A stretch of 64,000 bases of DNA from Amaricoccus sp047275745 (lineage in GTDB: Bacteria; Pseudomonadota; Alphaproteobacteria; Rhodobacterales; Rhodobacteraceae), in assembly GCF_047275745.1 (NCBI RefSeq), contig NZ_JBKQWU010000001.1:186001-250000 (forward strand), written 5' to 3'. Position numbers and translations under genes: made by a program. The notes below the pieces were generated by a model. It was not told the DNA's origin. It saw only the letters and a program-made list of their open reading frames with translations, and searched no databases. How positions within the stretch are numbered: the first letter of the stretch is position 1; every line of letters starts with the position of its first letter. Positions 34,729 through 42,219 of the stretch are shown here, piece by piece.

Positions 34729-36039
34729 TCAGATCCTCGCGAGGAAGGCGTCGACGATCGCGCCCGCGTCACCGGTCTGGCCTGCGGGATCGAGCGTTGG
34801 CCGCCAGTCGATCCCCTCCGCCGCCGGAAGCGCCTCGGCGAGCGTGCCGCCCTGGTCGCGGACCCGCTTCACCGCTTGCTTCACCAGCGCCGCCGCCTCG
34901 GGGCGCGGCATCCGCTCGGCGAGCGCGAAGGTCGCCGCCTCGGCCATCATGAGCCCGCCATCGGCCATCAGCGCCTTCGCCATCCGCTCGGGATTGGCAC
35001 GGAGGCTGCCGGCGAGACCGGTCGCGGTCCGGAGACCAGCGCCCGCCGCCGCCGCGAGGGCGGGCAGCACGAACCACTCGACCGGCCAGGCAGCGCCGTC
35101 GCGCTCCTGCGCGCCGAGCATCGCGGCGTAGAGGCCGCCGACCTGGGTGCCGCTCACCCGCGCCAGCGTCACCAGCGCCTCGGCTGAGACCGGATTCGAC
35201 TTCTGCGGCATCGTCGAAGAGCCGCCGCCGGTACCCGCCTGAACCTCGCCGACTTCGGACTGGCCGAGCAGGATCAGGTCGGTGCCGATCTTGCCGAGCG
35301 AACCGGAGACGAGCGCGAGCCAGCCGCCGAACTCGGCCATCCCCGAGCGGTCGGCGTGCCAGGGAACCTCGGCCGGTTCCAGCCCGAGTTCGCCCGCCAG
35401 CGCGCGCATGACCTCCGGCCCCTTCCCCGCCAGGGCGGCGTTGGTCCCCGAGGCCCCGGCGAGCGAGACGCGCAGCAGCCGAGGGCGGAGCGCGGCGAGA
35501 CGTTCGCGATGCGTGACGAGCGGCGCGGCCCAGACCGCGATCTTGGCGCCGAGCGTCGTCGGCGTCGCGATCTGGTTGCGGGTGCGCGCGGCCATTACCG
35601 TGTCGCGGTGGAGCTTCGCCTGCTCCGCGAAGGCGGCGACGAGGCTCGCGAGCCGGGCGTCGAGCAGGTCGCAGAGATCCCGGAGCCGGAGCACGAGCCC
35701 GGTATCCACGATATCCTGGCTGGTCGCGCCCCAGTGAAGCCAGGCACCGTGCTCCTTCGGGAGCGCCGCGCGGAAGCCCGCGACGAGGGCGGGGACCGGA
35801 ACCCCCGCCTCCGCCACGCCGAGGCCGATCGCCGCCGGATCGAGCTTCGCCGCCCCCGCGGCCCCGGCGATCGCCGCGGCGCTTTCGCTCGGAATGATCC
35901 CGAGCGCGCCCTCGACCTTCGCCAGCGCACCCTCGACGCGGAGCATGGCGGCGATCGCCGCCTCGGTGCCGAAGAGCGCCGCGACCTCGGCGTCGCCATA
36001 GAGCGGCGCCGTCAGCGGATCGTCGAAGGGGGAGAACAT
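34729..36039 (-). CDS. pcaB: 3-carboxy-cis,cis-muconate cycloisomerase
   Basis: PcaB converts 3-carboxy-cis,cis-muconate to 4-carboxymuconolactone in the beta-ketoadipate pathway. The 436 residues belong to the fumarase/aspartase superfamily: GATSQDIVDTGL (residues near 110), TRNQIATPTTLGAKIA and the superfamily signature GGGSSTMPQKSNPV. Its start overlaps the BKACE gene stop (TGATG). It is the last gene of the pca operon. Length and motifs fit PcaB better than adenylosuccinate lyase, and so does the operon. Confidence 0.93.
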   Translation of the reverse strand: MFSPFDDPLTAPLYGDAEVAALFGTEAAIAAMLRVEGALAKVEGALGIIPSESAAAIAGAAGAAKLDPAAIGLGVAEAGVPVPALVAGFRAALPKEHGAWLHWGATSQDIVDTGLVLRLRDLCDLLDARLASLVAAFAEQAKLHRDTVMAARTRNQIATPTTLGAKIAVWAAPLVTHRERLAALRPRLLRVSLAGASGTNAALAGKGPEVMRALAGELGLEPAEVPWHADRSGMAEFGGWLALVSGSLGKIGTDLILLGQSEVGEVQAGTGGGSSTMPQKSNPVSAEALVTLARVSGTQVGGLYAAMLGAQERDGAAWPVEWFVLPALAAAAGAGLRTATGLAGSLRANPERMAKALMADGGLMMAEAATFALAERMPRPEAAALVKQAVKRVRDQGGTLAEALPAAEGIDWRPTLDPAGQTGDAGAIVDAFLARI

Positions 36040-36875
36040 CAGGCCGCCTTGAGCCCGAGGATCTCCCGCGCCTGCTGGTACGTCGCGACCGGGCGCTCGT
36101 ATTTCTCGCAAAGCTCGACCACGCGGCGAACCAGCGCCGCGTTCGAGGGCGCGAGGGTGGACTTGTCGAGCCTGAGGTTGTCCTCGAGCCCGGTCCGCGC
36201 ATGGCCGCCGGAGGAGACGCACCATTCGTTCAAGACGATCTGGTTCGGCCCGATTCCGGCGCCGCACCATTCGGACTCCGGCGAAAGCCGCCTCAGCGTC
36301 TCGATGTAGAAGTCGAACACCTCGCGATCGACCGGCATCGCATTCTTCACGCCCATCACGAACTGCACATAGGCCGGTGCCTTCAAGCGCCCGTCCTTCT
36401 GCATCGCGATCGCCTGGAAGATATGGCTCAGGTCGAAGGCCTCGATCTCCGGCTTCACGTCGTAGGTCAGCATCTCCGAGGCGAGCCAGTCCACCAGATC
36501 CGGGCTGTTCTCGTAGACCCGGGTCGGGAAGTTGTTCGAACCGACCGAGAGCGAGGCCATGTCGGGGGCGAGCGAGAGCATTCCGCCCCGTTCCCGCCCG
36601 GCGCCGGAACGGCCGCCGGTCGAAAGCTGCACAATCATTCCGGGGCAGTGCTCGCGGAGCCCTTCCAGCAGCCGCCCGAACTTCTCCGGGTCGGAGGTGG
36701 AGCTCTGGTCGTCGTTGCGCACATGGCAATGCGCGATGGACGCTCCCGCCTCGAAAGCTTCCTGCGTGCTCTCGATCTGTTCGGCGACCGTGATCGGAAC
36801 GGCGGGGTTGTTCTCCTTGCGCGGCAGGCTGCCTGTGATCGCGACGCAGATGACGCAGGGTTTGTTCTCAGACAT
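36039..36875 (-). CDS. BKACE-family beta-keto acid cleavage enzyme (DUF849) in the pca operon
   Basis: A 278-residue TIM-barrel enzyme of the BKACE family, which splits a beta-keto acid with acetyl-CoA to give acetoacetate and a new acyl-CoA. The Zn-binding His49-x-His51 is in AHCHVRND, followed by the family pattern S.S.D..K. The MVQL-STGGRSG strand and VGSNNFPTRVYENSP are also family features. The start at 36875 overlaps the end of pcaG by 8 bases, and the gene overlaps pcaB, so it is locked into the pca operon. By chemistry it could convert beta-ketoadipate plus acetyl-CoA to acetoacetate plus succinyl-CoA, replacing PcaIJ and PcaF. That substrate is inference. Confidence 0.85.
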   Translation of the reverse strand: MSENKPCVICVAITGSLPRKENNPAVPITVAEQIESTQEAFEAGASIAHCHVRNDDQSSTSDPEKFGRLLEGLREHCPGMIVQLSTGGRSGAGRERGGMLSLAPDMASLSVGSNNFPTRVYENSPDLVDWLASEMLTYDVKPEIEAFDLSHIFQAIAMQKDGRLKAPAYVQFVMGVKNAMPVDREVFDFYIETLRRLSPESEWCGAGIGPNQIVLNEWCVSSGGHARTGLEDNLRLDKSTLAPSNAALVRRVVELCEKYERPVATYQQAREILGLKAA

Positions 36876-37494
36876 CGAGGAACACCGTTTCATTTTCGCC
36901 CTGAAGGCGGATATCGAAGCGATAGACGACCTTGCCGTCACGGTCCTCGCGCGTGGCGATGAGCGTGTTCCGGCGGTTCACCTGTTCGATCAGGTTCAGG
37001 ACCGGGTCCTTGGCATTGGCGTCGGTTTCGTCGCCGAAGTACATCCGGGTGTTGAGCCCGATGTTGATGCCGCGGGCGACGATCCAGAGGTTCAGGTGCG
37101 GCGCCATCGGCCGGGCGTTGCGGCCCGGGACGATGCCCGGCTTCACGGTCTCGAAGCTGAAGAGCCCGGTGTCGAAATTCGAGATGATCCGGCCCCAGCC
37201 GCGGAAGCCTTCCTCGACCTCGGAGGACCGGCGGTCGGCGGGATGGGCGTAGATGCCGGCGGAATTCGCCTGCCAGACCTCGATCAGCACGTCCTTCAGG
37301 GGCGCGCCCGCGCCATCGGTGACGATGCCCTCGACGGTGATCCGCTCGCCCTCCGCGTTCGGACCCGCGATGTCGGTGCCGAGCTCCGTCTCGAAGATCT
37401 CGAAACCCGCCGCTCCGGGTGCCAGACCGATATGGACATAGGGGCCCGCCGTCTGCGACGCGGATTCGTGGAGGTAGTTCAATGGCTGCGGCAT
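36868..37494 (-). CDS. pcaG: Protocatechuate 3,4-dioxygenase subunit alpha
   Basis: The non-catalytic partner of the intradiol ring-cleaving dioxygenase. The 208 residues begin QTAGPYVHIG and show the intradiol fold pattern DGAGAPLKDVLIEVWQANSAGIYAHP, with FSFETVKPGIVPGR where the beta subunit has its PGAYPW iron-ligand loop. The usual iron ligands of the beta subunit are absent, as expected for alpha. It lies 3 bases after pcaH. Confidence 0.95.
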   Translation of the reverse strand: MPQPLNYLHESASQTAGPYVHIGLAPGAAGFEIFETELGTDIAGPNAEGERITVEGIVTDGAGAPLKDVLIEVWQANSAGIYAHPADRRSSEVEEGFRGWGRIISNFDTGLFSFETVKPGIVPGRNARPMAPHLNLWIVARGINIGLNTRMYFGDETDANAKDPVLNLIEQVNRRNTLIATREDRDGKVVYRFDIRLQGENETVFLDV

Positions 37495-37497
37495 GGC

Positions 37498-38256
37498 TCA
37501 GTTCCCCTCCAGACGGTTCTCGAAAAGCGTGGACCGGCTGCCGCGCAGCACGATGTCGAACTTGTAGGCGAGGCAATCGAGCGGCACGGCGGCGTTGAGA
37601 TCGAGCGGCGCGATCAGCCGGTCGATGGCATCGGCGTCGGGGATGGTCGCCACGATCGGGCAGGAACGGATCAGCGGGTCGCCCTCGAAATACATCTGGG
37701 TGATGAGCCGCTGGGCGAAGCCGGAGCCGAAGACCGAGAAGTGGATATGCGCGGGGCGCCAGTTGTTGACCCAGTTCCGCCAGGGATAGGCGCCCGGCCT
37801 GATGGTGCGGAAATGGTAGTAGCCGTTCTCGTCGGTCAGGGCCCGGCCGCAGCCGCCGAAATTCGGGTCGATCGGCGCGAGATAGGTGTCCTTCTTGTGC
37901 CGGTAGCGGCCGCCGGCGTTCGCCTGCCAGAATTCGACCAGCGTGTTCGGCACCGGCCGCCCGCCCTCGTCCAGCACCCGGCCGTGGACGATGATCCGTT
38001 CGCCGATCGGTTCACCGTCCTTGGCGTAGTTCAGGATCAGGTCGTTATCCAGCGGGCCGAGGTCGGAATGGCCGAAGGTCGGGCCGGTGATCTCCGAGAG
38101 CGAATTCTGCAGCGAGAGCAGCGCGAGGCGCGGCGAGCGCCCGACGCTGGTCTTGTAGTTCGGCGTGTAGGCCGCCGGCTGCAGGGTGCGGTCGCGCTGG
38201 AAGAATTCGGCTGGCCCCGATCTCGCGTTCGAGCCGGGCTTGCCCGTCTGGGTCAT
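37498..38256 (-). CDS. pcaH: Protocatechuate 3,4-dioxygenase subunit beta
   Basis: The catalytic subunit that inserts O2 into protocatechuate at Fe(III), giving 3-carboxy-cis,cis-muconate. The iron ligands are visible as Tyr118 (GGRYRHKKD), Tyr157 (PGAYPWRNW), His170 and His172 (PAHIHF), with the same spacing as known PcaH enzymes. The 252 residues are slightly longer than average. It overlaps pcaC by four bases and precedes pcaG by 3. Confidence 0.97.
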   Translation of the reverse strand: MTQTGKPGSNARSGPAEFFQRDRTLQPAAYTPNYKTSVGRSPRLALLSLQNSLSEITGPTFGHSDLGPLDNDLILNYAKDGEPIGERIIVHGRVLDEGGRPVPNTLVEFWQANAGGRYRHKKDTYLAPIDPNFGGCGRALTDENGYYHFRTIRPGAYPWRNWVNNWRPAHIHFSVFGSGFAQRLITQMYFEGDPLIRSCPIVATIPDADAIDRLIAPLDLNAAVPLDCLAYKFDIVLRGSRSTLFENRLEGN

Positions 38257-38633
38257 GGTTCCACTCCCATTTCCTTGTAGGTGTCCTTGACGATCTTGAA
38301 GGCATGGTTCGCAGCCGGGACGCCGGCATAGACCGCGACATGCATCAGCGCCTCGCGGATATCGTCCGGGGTCGCGCCAGTATTGGCGGTGGCGCGGATA
38401 TGCATCGCCACCTCGTCATGATGGCCGAGCGCGGCGAGAAGCGCGATCGTCACCATCGAGCGCTCGCGCCTGGTCCATTCGCCGCGCGACCAGACCGTGC
38501 CCCAGGCCCCCTCGGTGATCATTTCCTGGAACGGCGCGTCGAAGGCGGTCTTGTTCGCCTCCGCCCGATCGACATGCGCGTCGCCGAGCACGCTCCGGCG
38601 CGTCTTCATCCCGGTGTCGTAACGTTCAGACAA
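38253..38633 (-). CDS. pcaC: 4-carboxymuconolactone decarboxylase
   Basis: PcaC removes CO2 from 4-carboxymuconolactone to give the enol-lactone. The 126-residue CMD-fold protein contains VLGDAHVDRAEAN, the conserved TEGAWGTVWSR, LAALGHHDEVAMHIRATANTGAT and the C-terminal IREALMHVAVYAGVPAANHAF. The TTG start at 38633 (LSERYDTG) overlaps the pcaD stop by 8 bases; starting at the later ATG (38609) would lose the conserved SERY N-terminus. The stop overlaps pcaH. Confidence 0.94.
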   Translation of the reverse strand: MSERYDTGMKTRRSVLGDAHVDRAEANKTAFDAPFQEMITEGAWGTVWSRGEWTRRERSMVTIALLAALGHHDEVAMHIRATANTGATPDDIREALMHVAVYAGVPAANHAFKIVKDTYKEMGVEP

Positions 38634-39420
38634 GTCCGATCTCCTTCGCGAAATCCCCAACCAGCCGGGCATAGGTTTCCGGCGCCTCGACGCAGGGGAT
38701 GTGTCCCGCGCCCCGGATGAGTTCGAACCGGGCGCCGTCGATGCTCTCGGCCATCTCGCGGACCAGATCGGGCGGCGTCGAGCCATCCTCCGATCCGGCG
38801 ATGACCAGCGCCGGCAGCCTGAGCCCGGCGGTCGAGTCGCGCAGATCCGTCTCGGCGAGCGCCGCGCAGCAGGCGGCGTAGCCATCGGCGGGGGTGCGGG
38901 TCAGCATGTGGCGCCAGCCGGCGAGATCGACGGCGCGCTCGCTCCGGAAGCTCTTCGAGAACCAGCGCTCCAGGATCGGGTCGGCGAGCGCGGCGATGCC
39001 CTTCGCGCGTACCGTCGCGATCCGCTCCTGCCACATCTCGCCGGTGCCGATCTTCGGCGCCGTGTTCGAGAGCACCACGCCGCGCAGGAGATCGGGGCGT
39101 TCCGCCGCCAGCCCCTGCGCGATCACGCCGCCGATCGAGAGGCCGACGAAAAGCGCGTCCCGGATGCCGAGGTGATCGAGCAGCGCGGCCGCGTCCTGGA
39201 CCAGATCGCCCATGTAATAGTCGCCATCCGGCGCGTCGGACAGCCCGTGGCCGCGCTTGTCATAGCGGATGACGCGGATGCCCTCGGGCAGAAGCGGCGT
39301 GATCGGGTCCCAGACCCGGAGGTCGGTGCCGAGCGAATTGGCGAAAACGATGACAGGGCCATCCTTCGCCCCCTCGTCCGCGTAGTGAACGTTCAGCCCG
39401 TTGATCTGAGCCATTTTCAT
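38626..39420 (-). CDS. pcaD: 3-oxoadipate enol-lactonase
   Basis: PcaD hydrolyses beta-ketoadipate enol-lactone. The 264-residue alpha/beta hydrolase has the nucleophile Ser95 in GLSIGG, Asp212 in GSEDGSTP and His240 in GAGHIP, the complete triad. The ATG at 39420 follows AAGGGGGA by about 8 bases. It is the first gene of the pca operon, divergent from pcaQ. Confidence 0.95.
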   Translation of the reverse strand: MKMAQINGLNVHYADEGAKDGPVIVFANSLGTDLRVWDPITPLLPEGIRVIRYDKRGHGLSDAPDGDYYMGDLVQDAAALLDHLGIRDALFVGLSIGGVIAQGLAAERPDLLRGVVLSNTAPKIGTGEMWQERIATVRAKGIAALADPILERWFSKSFRSERAVDLAGWRHMLTRTPADGYAACCAALAETDLRDSTAGLRLPALVIAGSEDGSTPPDLVREMAESIDGARFELIRGAGHIPCVEAPETYARLVGDFAKEIGLV

Positions 39421-39492
39421 TGTCGGTTCCCCCTTGCGGCGAACCATCACATTTTGCGTTGGTTATGTAAAATGATAAGAAAGGTCTCGCTT

Positions 39493-39508
39493 ATAACCCA
39501 TAGGGTAT
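39493..39508. promoter_or_regulatory. PcaQ-binding site between pcaD and pcaQ
   Basis: ATAACC-CATA-GGGTAT is a near-perfect match to the PcaQ recognition palindrome known from Sinorhizobium and relatives (ATAACC-N4-GGTTAT). The site lies 3 bases before the pcaQ start and about 75 bases upstream of pcaD, as expected for a LysR-type activator box that would also allow autoregulation. Confidence 0.8.
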
Positions 39509-39510
39509 GA

Positions 39511-40404
39511 ATGCGCGACATCAGCTACCGTCACGTCCGGTGTTTCATCGAGATCGCGCGGCTTCAGAGCGTGAGCCAGGCGGCGGATGCGCTGGCGATC
39601 TCGCAACCCGCGGTCTCGAAGACGCTGCGCGAGCTCGAGGAGCGGCTCGGGGCACGGCTTTTCGAACGCGTCGGGCGCCGATTGCGGCTGACACAGGAGG
39701 GCGCGCTGTTCCAGACCCACGCGGGGCTCTCGCTGCTCGAACTGCGCCGCGGAGTCCAGGCGCTCCAGGCGGGCGAGAAGCTCAGCGAACGGATCGAGAT
39801 CGGCGTGCTGCCGACGGTGGCGACCGATCTGATGCCGCGCGCCACCCTGACCTTCGCCGAGCGGATGCCGGGGGTCACGCTGACCATAACCACCGGGCCC
39901 AACTGGCTTCTGCTCGCGCAACTGCGCGACGGCGCGGTCGATCTCGTGGTCGGGCGGCTCGCCGCGCCGGCGTCGATGGGCGGGTTGGTCTTCGAGCAGC
40001 TCTACAGCGAATCGGTGATCGCGATCGTGCGCGCGGGCCATCCGCTCGTCACCGAGCCGGCGCGCCCGCTCGCGGAGTTCCCGCTGATCCTGCCGCCGGC
40101 GGGGGCGATCATCCGGCCGGTCGTCGAGCAGTATTTCCTCAGCATCGGACAGGAGATGCCGCGCGCCTTCGCCGAGACCGTCGCCCACGCCATCGGGCGC
40201 GGACTGCTCCTGCGCTCCGACGCGGTCTGGTTCATCTCCAGGGGCGTGGCGACCGATGATCTCGCGGCGGGAACGCTGGTGGAACTCGACCTGCCGGGCC
40301 TGCCGATCCCCGGCCCCGTCGGTCTCACGCAGCGCGCGGGCGGCACGCCGACGCCGGTCCTCGTCGAGGTGATGCGCGCGATCCGCGACAGCGTCGCGGT
40401 CTGA
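39511..40404 (+). CDS. pcaQ: LysR-type regulator PcaQ of the pca operon
   Basis: A 297-residue LysR-type regulator that activates the pca genes, with beta-carboxymuconate-type intermediates as co-inducers in related bacteria. The winged helix-turn-helix is at residues 4-60 (RCFIEIARLQSVSQAADALAISQPAVSKTLRELEERLG). It is followed by the periplasmic-binding-like effector domain with GVLPTVATDLMP. It is divergent from pcaD with a PcaQ box in the 90-base spacer. Confidence 0.93.
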   Translation: MRDISYRHVRCFIEIARLQSVSQAADALAISQPAVSKTLRELEERLGARLFERVGRRLRLTQEGALFQTHAGLSLLELRRGVQALQAGEKLSERIEIGVLPTVATDLMPRATLTFAERMPGVTLTITTGPNWLLLAQLRDGAVDLVVGRLAAPASMGGLVFEQLYSESVIAIVRAGHPLVTEPARPLAEFPLILPPAGAIIRPVVEQYFLSIGQEMPRAFAETVAHAIGRGLLLRSDAVWFISRGVATDDLAAGTLVELDLPGLPIPGPVGLTQRAGGTPTPVLVEVMRAIRDSVAV

Positions 40405-40406
40405 GC

Positions 40407-41540
40407 CTACTCGTCCAGCGCGGCCTGGGCGTCGGCACGGCTCTTGCCGGTGACCTGCTGGGCGAGGGCCGCGGCCATGAACGGGTCGAGCTTGCCGTCG
40501 AGCACGCCCTGGCTGTCCGATGTCTCCACATTGGTGCGGAGATCCTTCACCATCTGATAGGGCTGCAGCACGTAGGAGCGGATCTGGTTGCCCCAGCCCG
40601 CGTCGCCCTTGGCCTCGTGCTGGGCGGTGATCGCCTCGTTCCGGCGCCGAAGCTCCATCTCGTAGAGCCTTGATTTCAGAGCCGCCATCGCATTGGCGCG
40701 GTTCTGGTGCTGCGACTTCTCCGAAGAGGTCACCACGATGCCCGTGGGGATATGGGTGATGCGGACCGCCGAGTCGGTCGTGTTCACATGCTGCCCGCCG
40801 GCGCCCGAGGAGCGGTAGGTGTCGATCCTGATGTCGTTCGTGGCGACCTCGATCTCGATGTTCTCGTCCACCACCGGATAGACCCAGACCGAGGAGAAGC
40901 TCGTGTGCCGCCGCGCCGCCGAGTCATAGGGCGAGATCCGCACGAGCCGGTGCACCCCGCTCTCGGACTTGAGCCAGCCATAGGCGTTCTGGCCCTTGAT
41001 CTGATAGGTGACGGAGCGGATGCCGGCCTCTTCGCCCGGGCTCTCCGACATCATCTCGACCTTGTAGCCATGCGCCTCGGCCCACCGGACATACATCCGC
41101 GCCAGCATCGACGCCCAGTCGCAGCTCTCCGTGCCCCCGGCCCCGGCGTTGATCTCGAGGAAGGTGTCGTTGCCATCCGCCTCGCCGTCGAGCAGCGCCT
41201 CGATCTCCTTCTGCGCCGCCGCCTCGCGCAGCGTCTTGAGCGCGGCCTCGGCCTCGGCGACCACCTCGTCGTCGCCCTCCGCCTCGCCAAGCTCGATCAG
41301 CTCGCGCTGGTCGTCGAGCTCCTGGGCCAGCGCCGTGTAGCCGTCGATTGCGTCGGCGAGCACCTGCCGGTCGCGCATCAGCTTCTGCGCCTTGGCCGGA
41401 TCGTTCCAGAGCTCCGGGTCCTCCGACATCGCATTCAGCTCCTCGAGCCGATGCGGCGCCGTCTCCCAGTTCAGCCGCTGACGCAGGAGCGCGAGCGACT
41501 TCTCGATCTCGGTGACGACATGTTCGGTCTCGGCGCGCAT
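40407..41540 (-). CDS. prfB: Peptide chain release factor 2
   Basis: RF2 ends translation at UGA and UAA. The 377-residue protein has GGQ at 248-250 (in SSGAGGQHVNTTDS), the peptidyl-hydrolysis motif, and the stop-recognition tripeptide as SPY at 203-205 rather than the E. coli SPF. The frame is continuous from the ATG at 41540, so the programmed frameshift used in E. coli is absent, as in other Alphaproteobacteria. The 5' side is 178 bases from an RHH-RAMA gene on the other strand. Confidence 0.97.
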   Translation of the reverse strand: MRAETEHVVTEIEKSLALLRQRLNWETAPHRLEELNAMSEDPELWNDPAKAQKLMRDRQVLADAIDGYTALAQELDDQRELIELGEAEGDDEVVAEAEAALKTLREAAAQKEIEALLDGEADGNDTFLEINAGAGGTESCDWASMLARMYVRWAEAHGYKVEMMSESPGEEAGIRSVTYQIKGQNAYGWLKSESGVHRLVRISPYDSAARRHTSFSSVWVYPVVDENIEIEVATNDIRIDTYRSSGAGGQHVNTTDSAVRITHIPTGIVVTSSEKSQHQNRANAMAALKSRLYEMELRRRNEAITAQHEAKGDAGWGNQIRSYVLQPYQMVKDLRTNVETSDSQGVLDGKLDPFMAAALAQQVTGKSRADAQAALDE

Positions 41541-41660
41541 GACTGCAAAGCTCCCCTCCGGCGGTTGCGTGTTCTATCCGCGCGCGGGGTTGGGGTAAAG
41601 GGGTGGGGGGGGTGAGAGCGAGGCGGTCAACCTTGATTAACTACTTGAACTACTATTTTC

Positions 41661-41690
41661 TTGACAGCACCGCCGCAGTAGTGATAGGGT
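41661..41690 (+). promoter_or_regulatory. Promoter of the RHH-RAMA gene
   Basis: A consensus TTGACA at 41661-41666 is followed 18 bases later by TAGGGT (41685-41690), a weak -10, in an AT-rich island. The -10 lies inside the GATAGGG inverted repeat. A 16- or 17-base spacer is also possible. Confidence 0.5.
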
Positions 41691-41700
41691 TCGCCCTATC
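41683..41700. repeat. Perfect inverted repeat GATAGGG-TTCG-CCCTATC at the promoter
   Basis: Seven-base arms with a four-base TTCG loop overlap the -10 region of the RHH-RAMA gene. It could be an operator (DNA) or a very stable tetraloop hairpin near the 5' end of its mRNA. The gene's own ribbon-helix-helix domain makes autorepression plausible. Confidence 0.6.
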
Positions 41701-41718
41701 CGAACGAGGAGCAGAACC

Positions 41719-42153
41719 ATGCAAATGCGGACGATCGAAATCGACTTCGACATTCACCAGATGATCGAACTCGAAAGAAAGAATTTTGATGAACCCGAAA
41801 ATTCAGCACTCCGAAGATTGCTGAAGCTTCCGAATGCAAAGTCCGAACCCCCCAAGTCTGTCGCGGCGTCGGAACTGAGTAGTGCAAACCGCTCGTGGTC
41901 CCGAAGCGGAGTGGAGTTGCCGCATGGGACCGAGGTGAAAATGGAATACAATGGACAAGCGTTTCAAGGAGTTATTGAAGATGGCGCATGGCTTGTTGAC
42001 GGACTCAAAACAAGAAGCCCGTCGGACGCAGCGGGAAGTGCCGCAAGGACAAAAAATGGTGGTCGTCCGAGCCTGAACGGCTGGATCTACTGGGAAGTGA
42101 AGCGGCCGGGCGACTCACGCTGGCGCAAGCTCAAGAGTCTTAAACCTCGTTGA
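41719..42153 (+). CDS. Ribbon-helix-helix / RAMA (DUF4357-like) small protein
   Basis: A 144-residue protein with two parts. The N-terminus (about 1-38, MQMRTIEIDFDIHQMIELE..FDEPENSALRRLL) resembles a SeqA/RHH-type DNA-binding segment. The C-terminal 90 residues (LPHGTEVKMEY..AFQGVI..GAWLVDG..SPSDAAG..LNGWIYWEVKRPG) resemble RAMA/DUF4357 domains, predicted readers of modified DNA. A disordered linker joins them. GAGGAG lies 7 bases before the ATG. The gene is AT-rich compared with its neighbours and sits alone between prfB and PBP1A, suggesting insertion. Both domain calls are by eye. Confidence 0.7.
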   Translation: MQMRTIEIDFDIHQMIELERKNFDEPENSALRRLLKLPNAKSEPPKSVAASELSSANRSWSRSGVELPHGTEVKMEYNGQAFQGVIEDGAWLVDGLKTRSPSDAAGSAARTKNGGRPSLNGWIYWEVKRPGDSRWRKLKSLKPR

Positions 42154-42219
42154 AGGATGTCGCCGTCTGCTACCAATCGCGCCTACTAGCGCCAGATTCC
42201 GTTCCGAACGAGGGCGCTC

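Noticed and set aside
40407..41540. RF2 with SPY in place of SPF and no programmed frameshift
   Set aside because: Both are, as far as I recall, normal for alphaproteobacterial RF2, so they are not a novelty.
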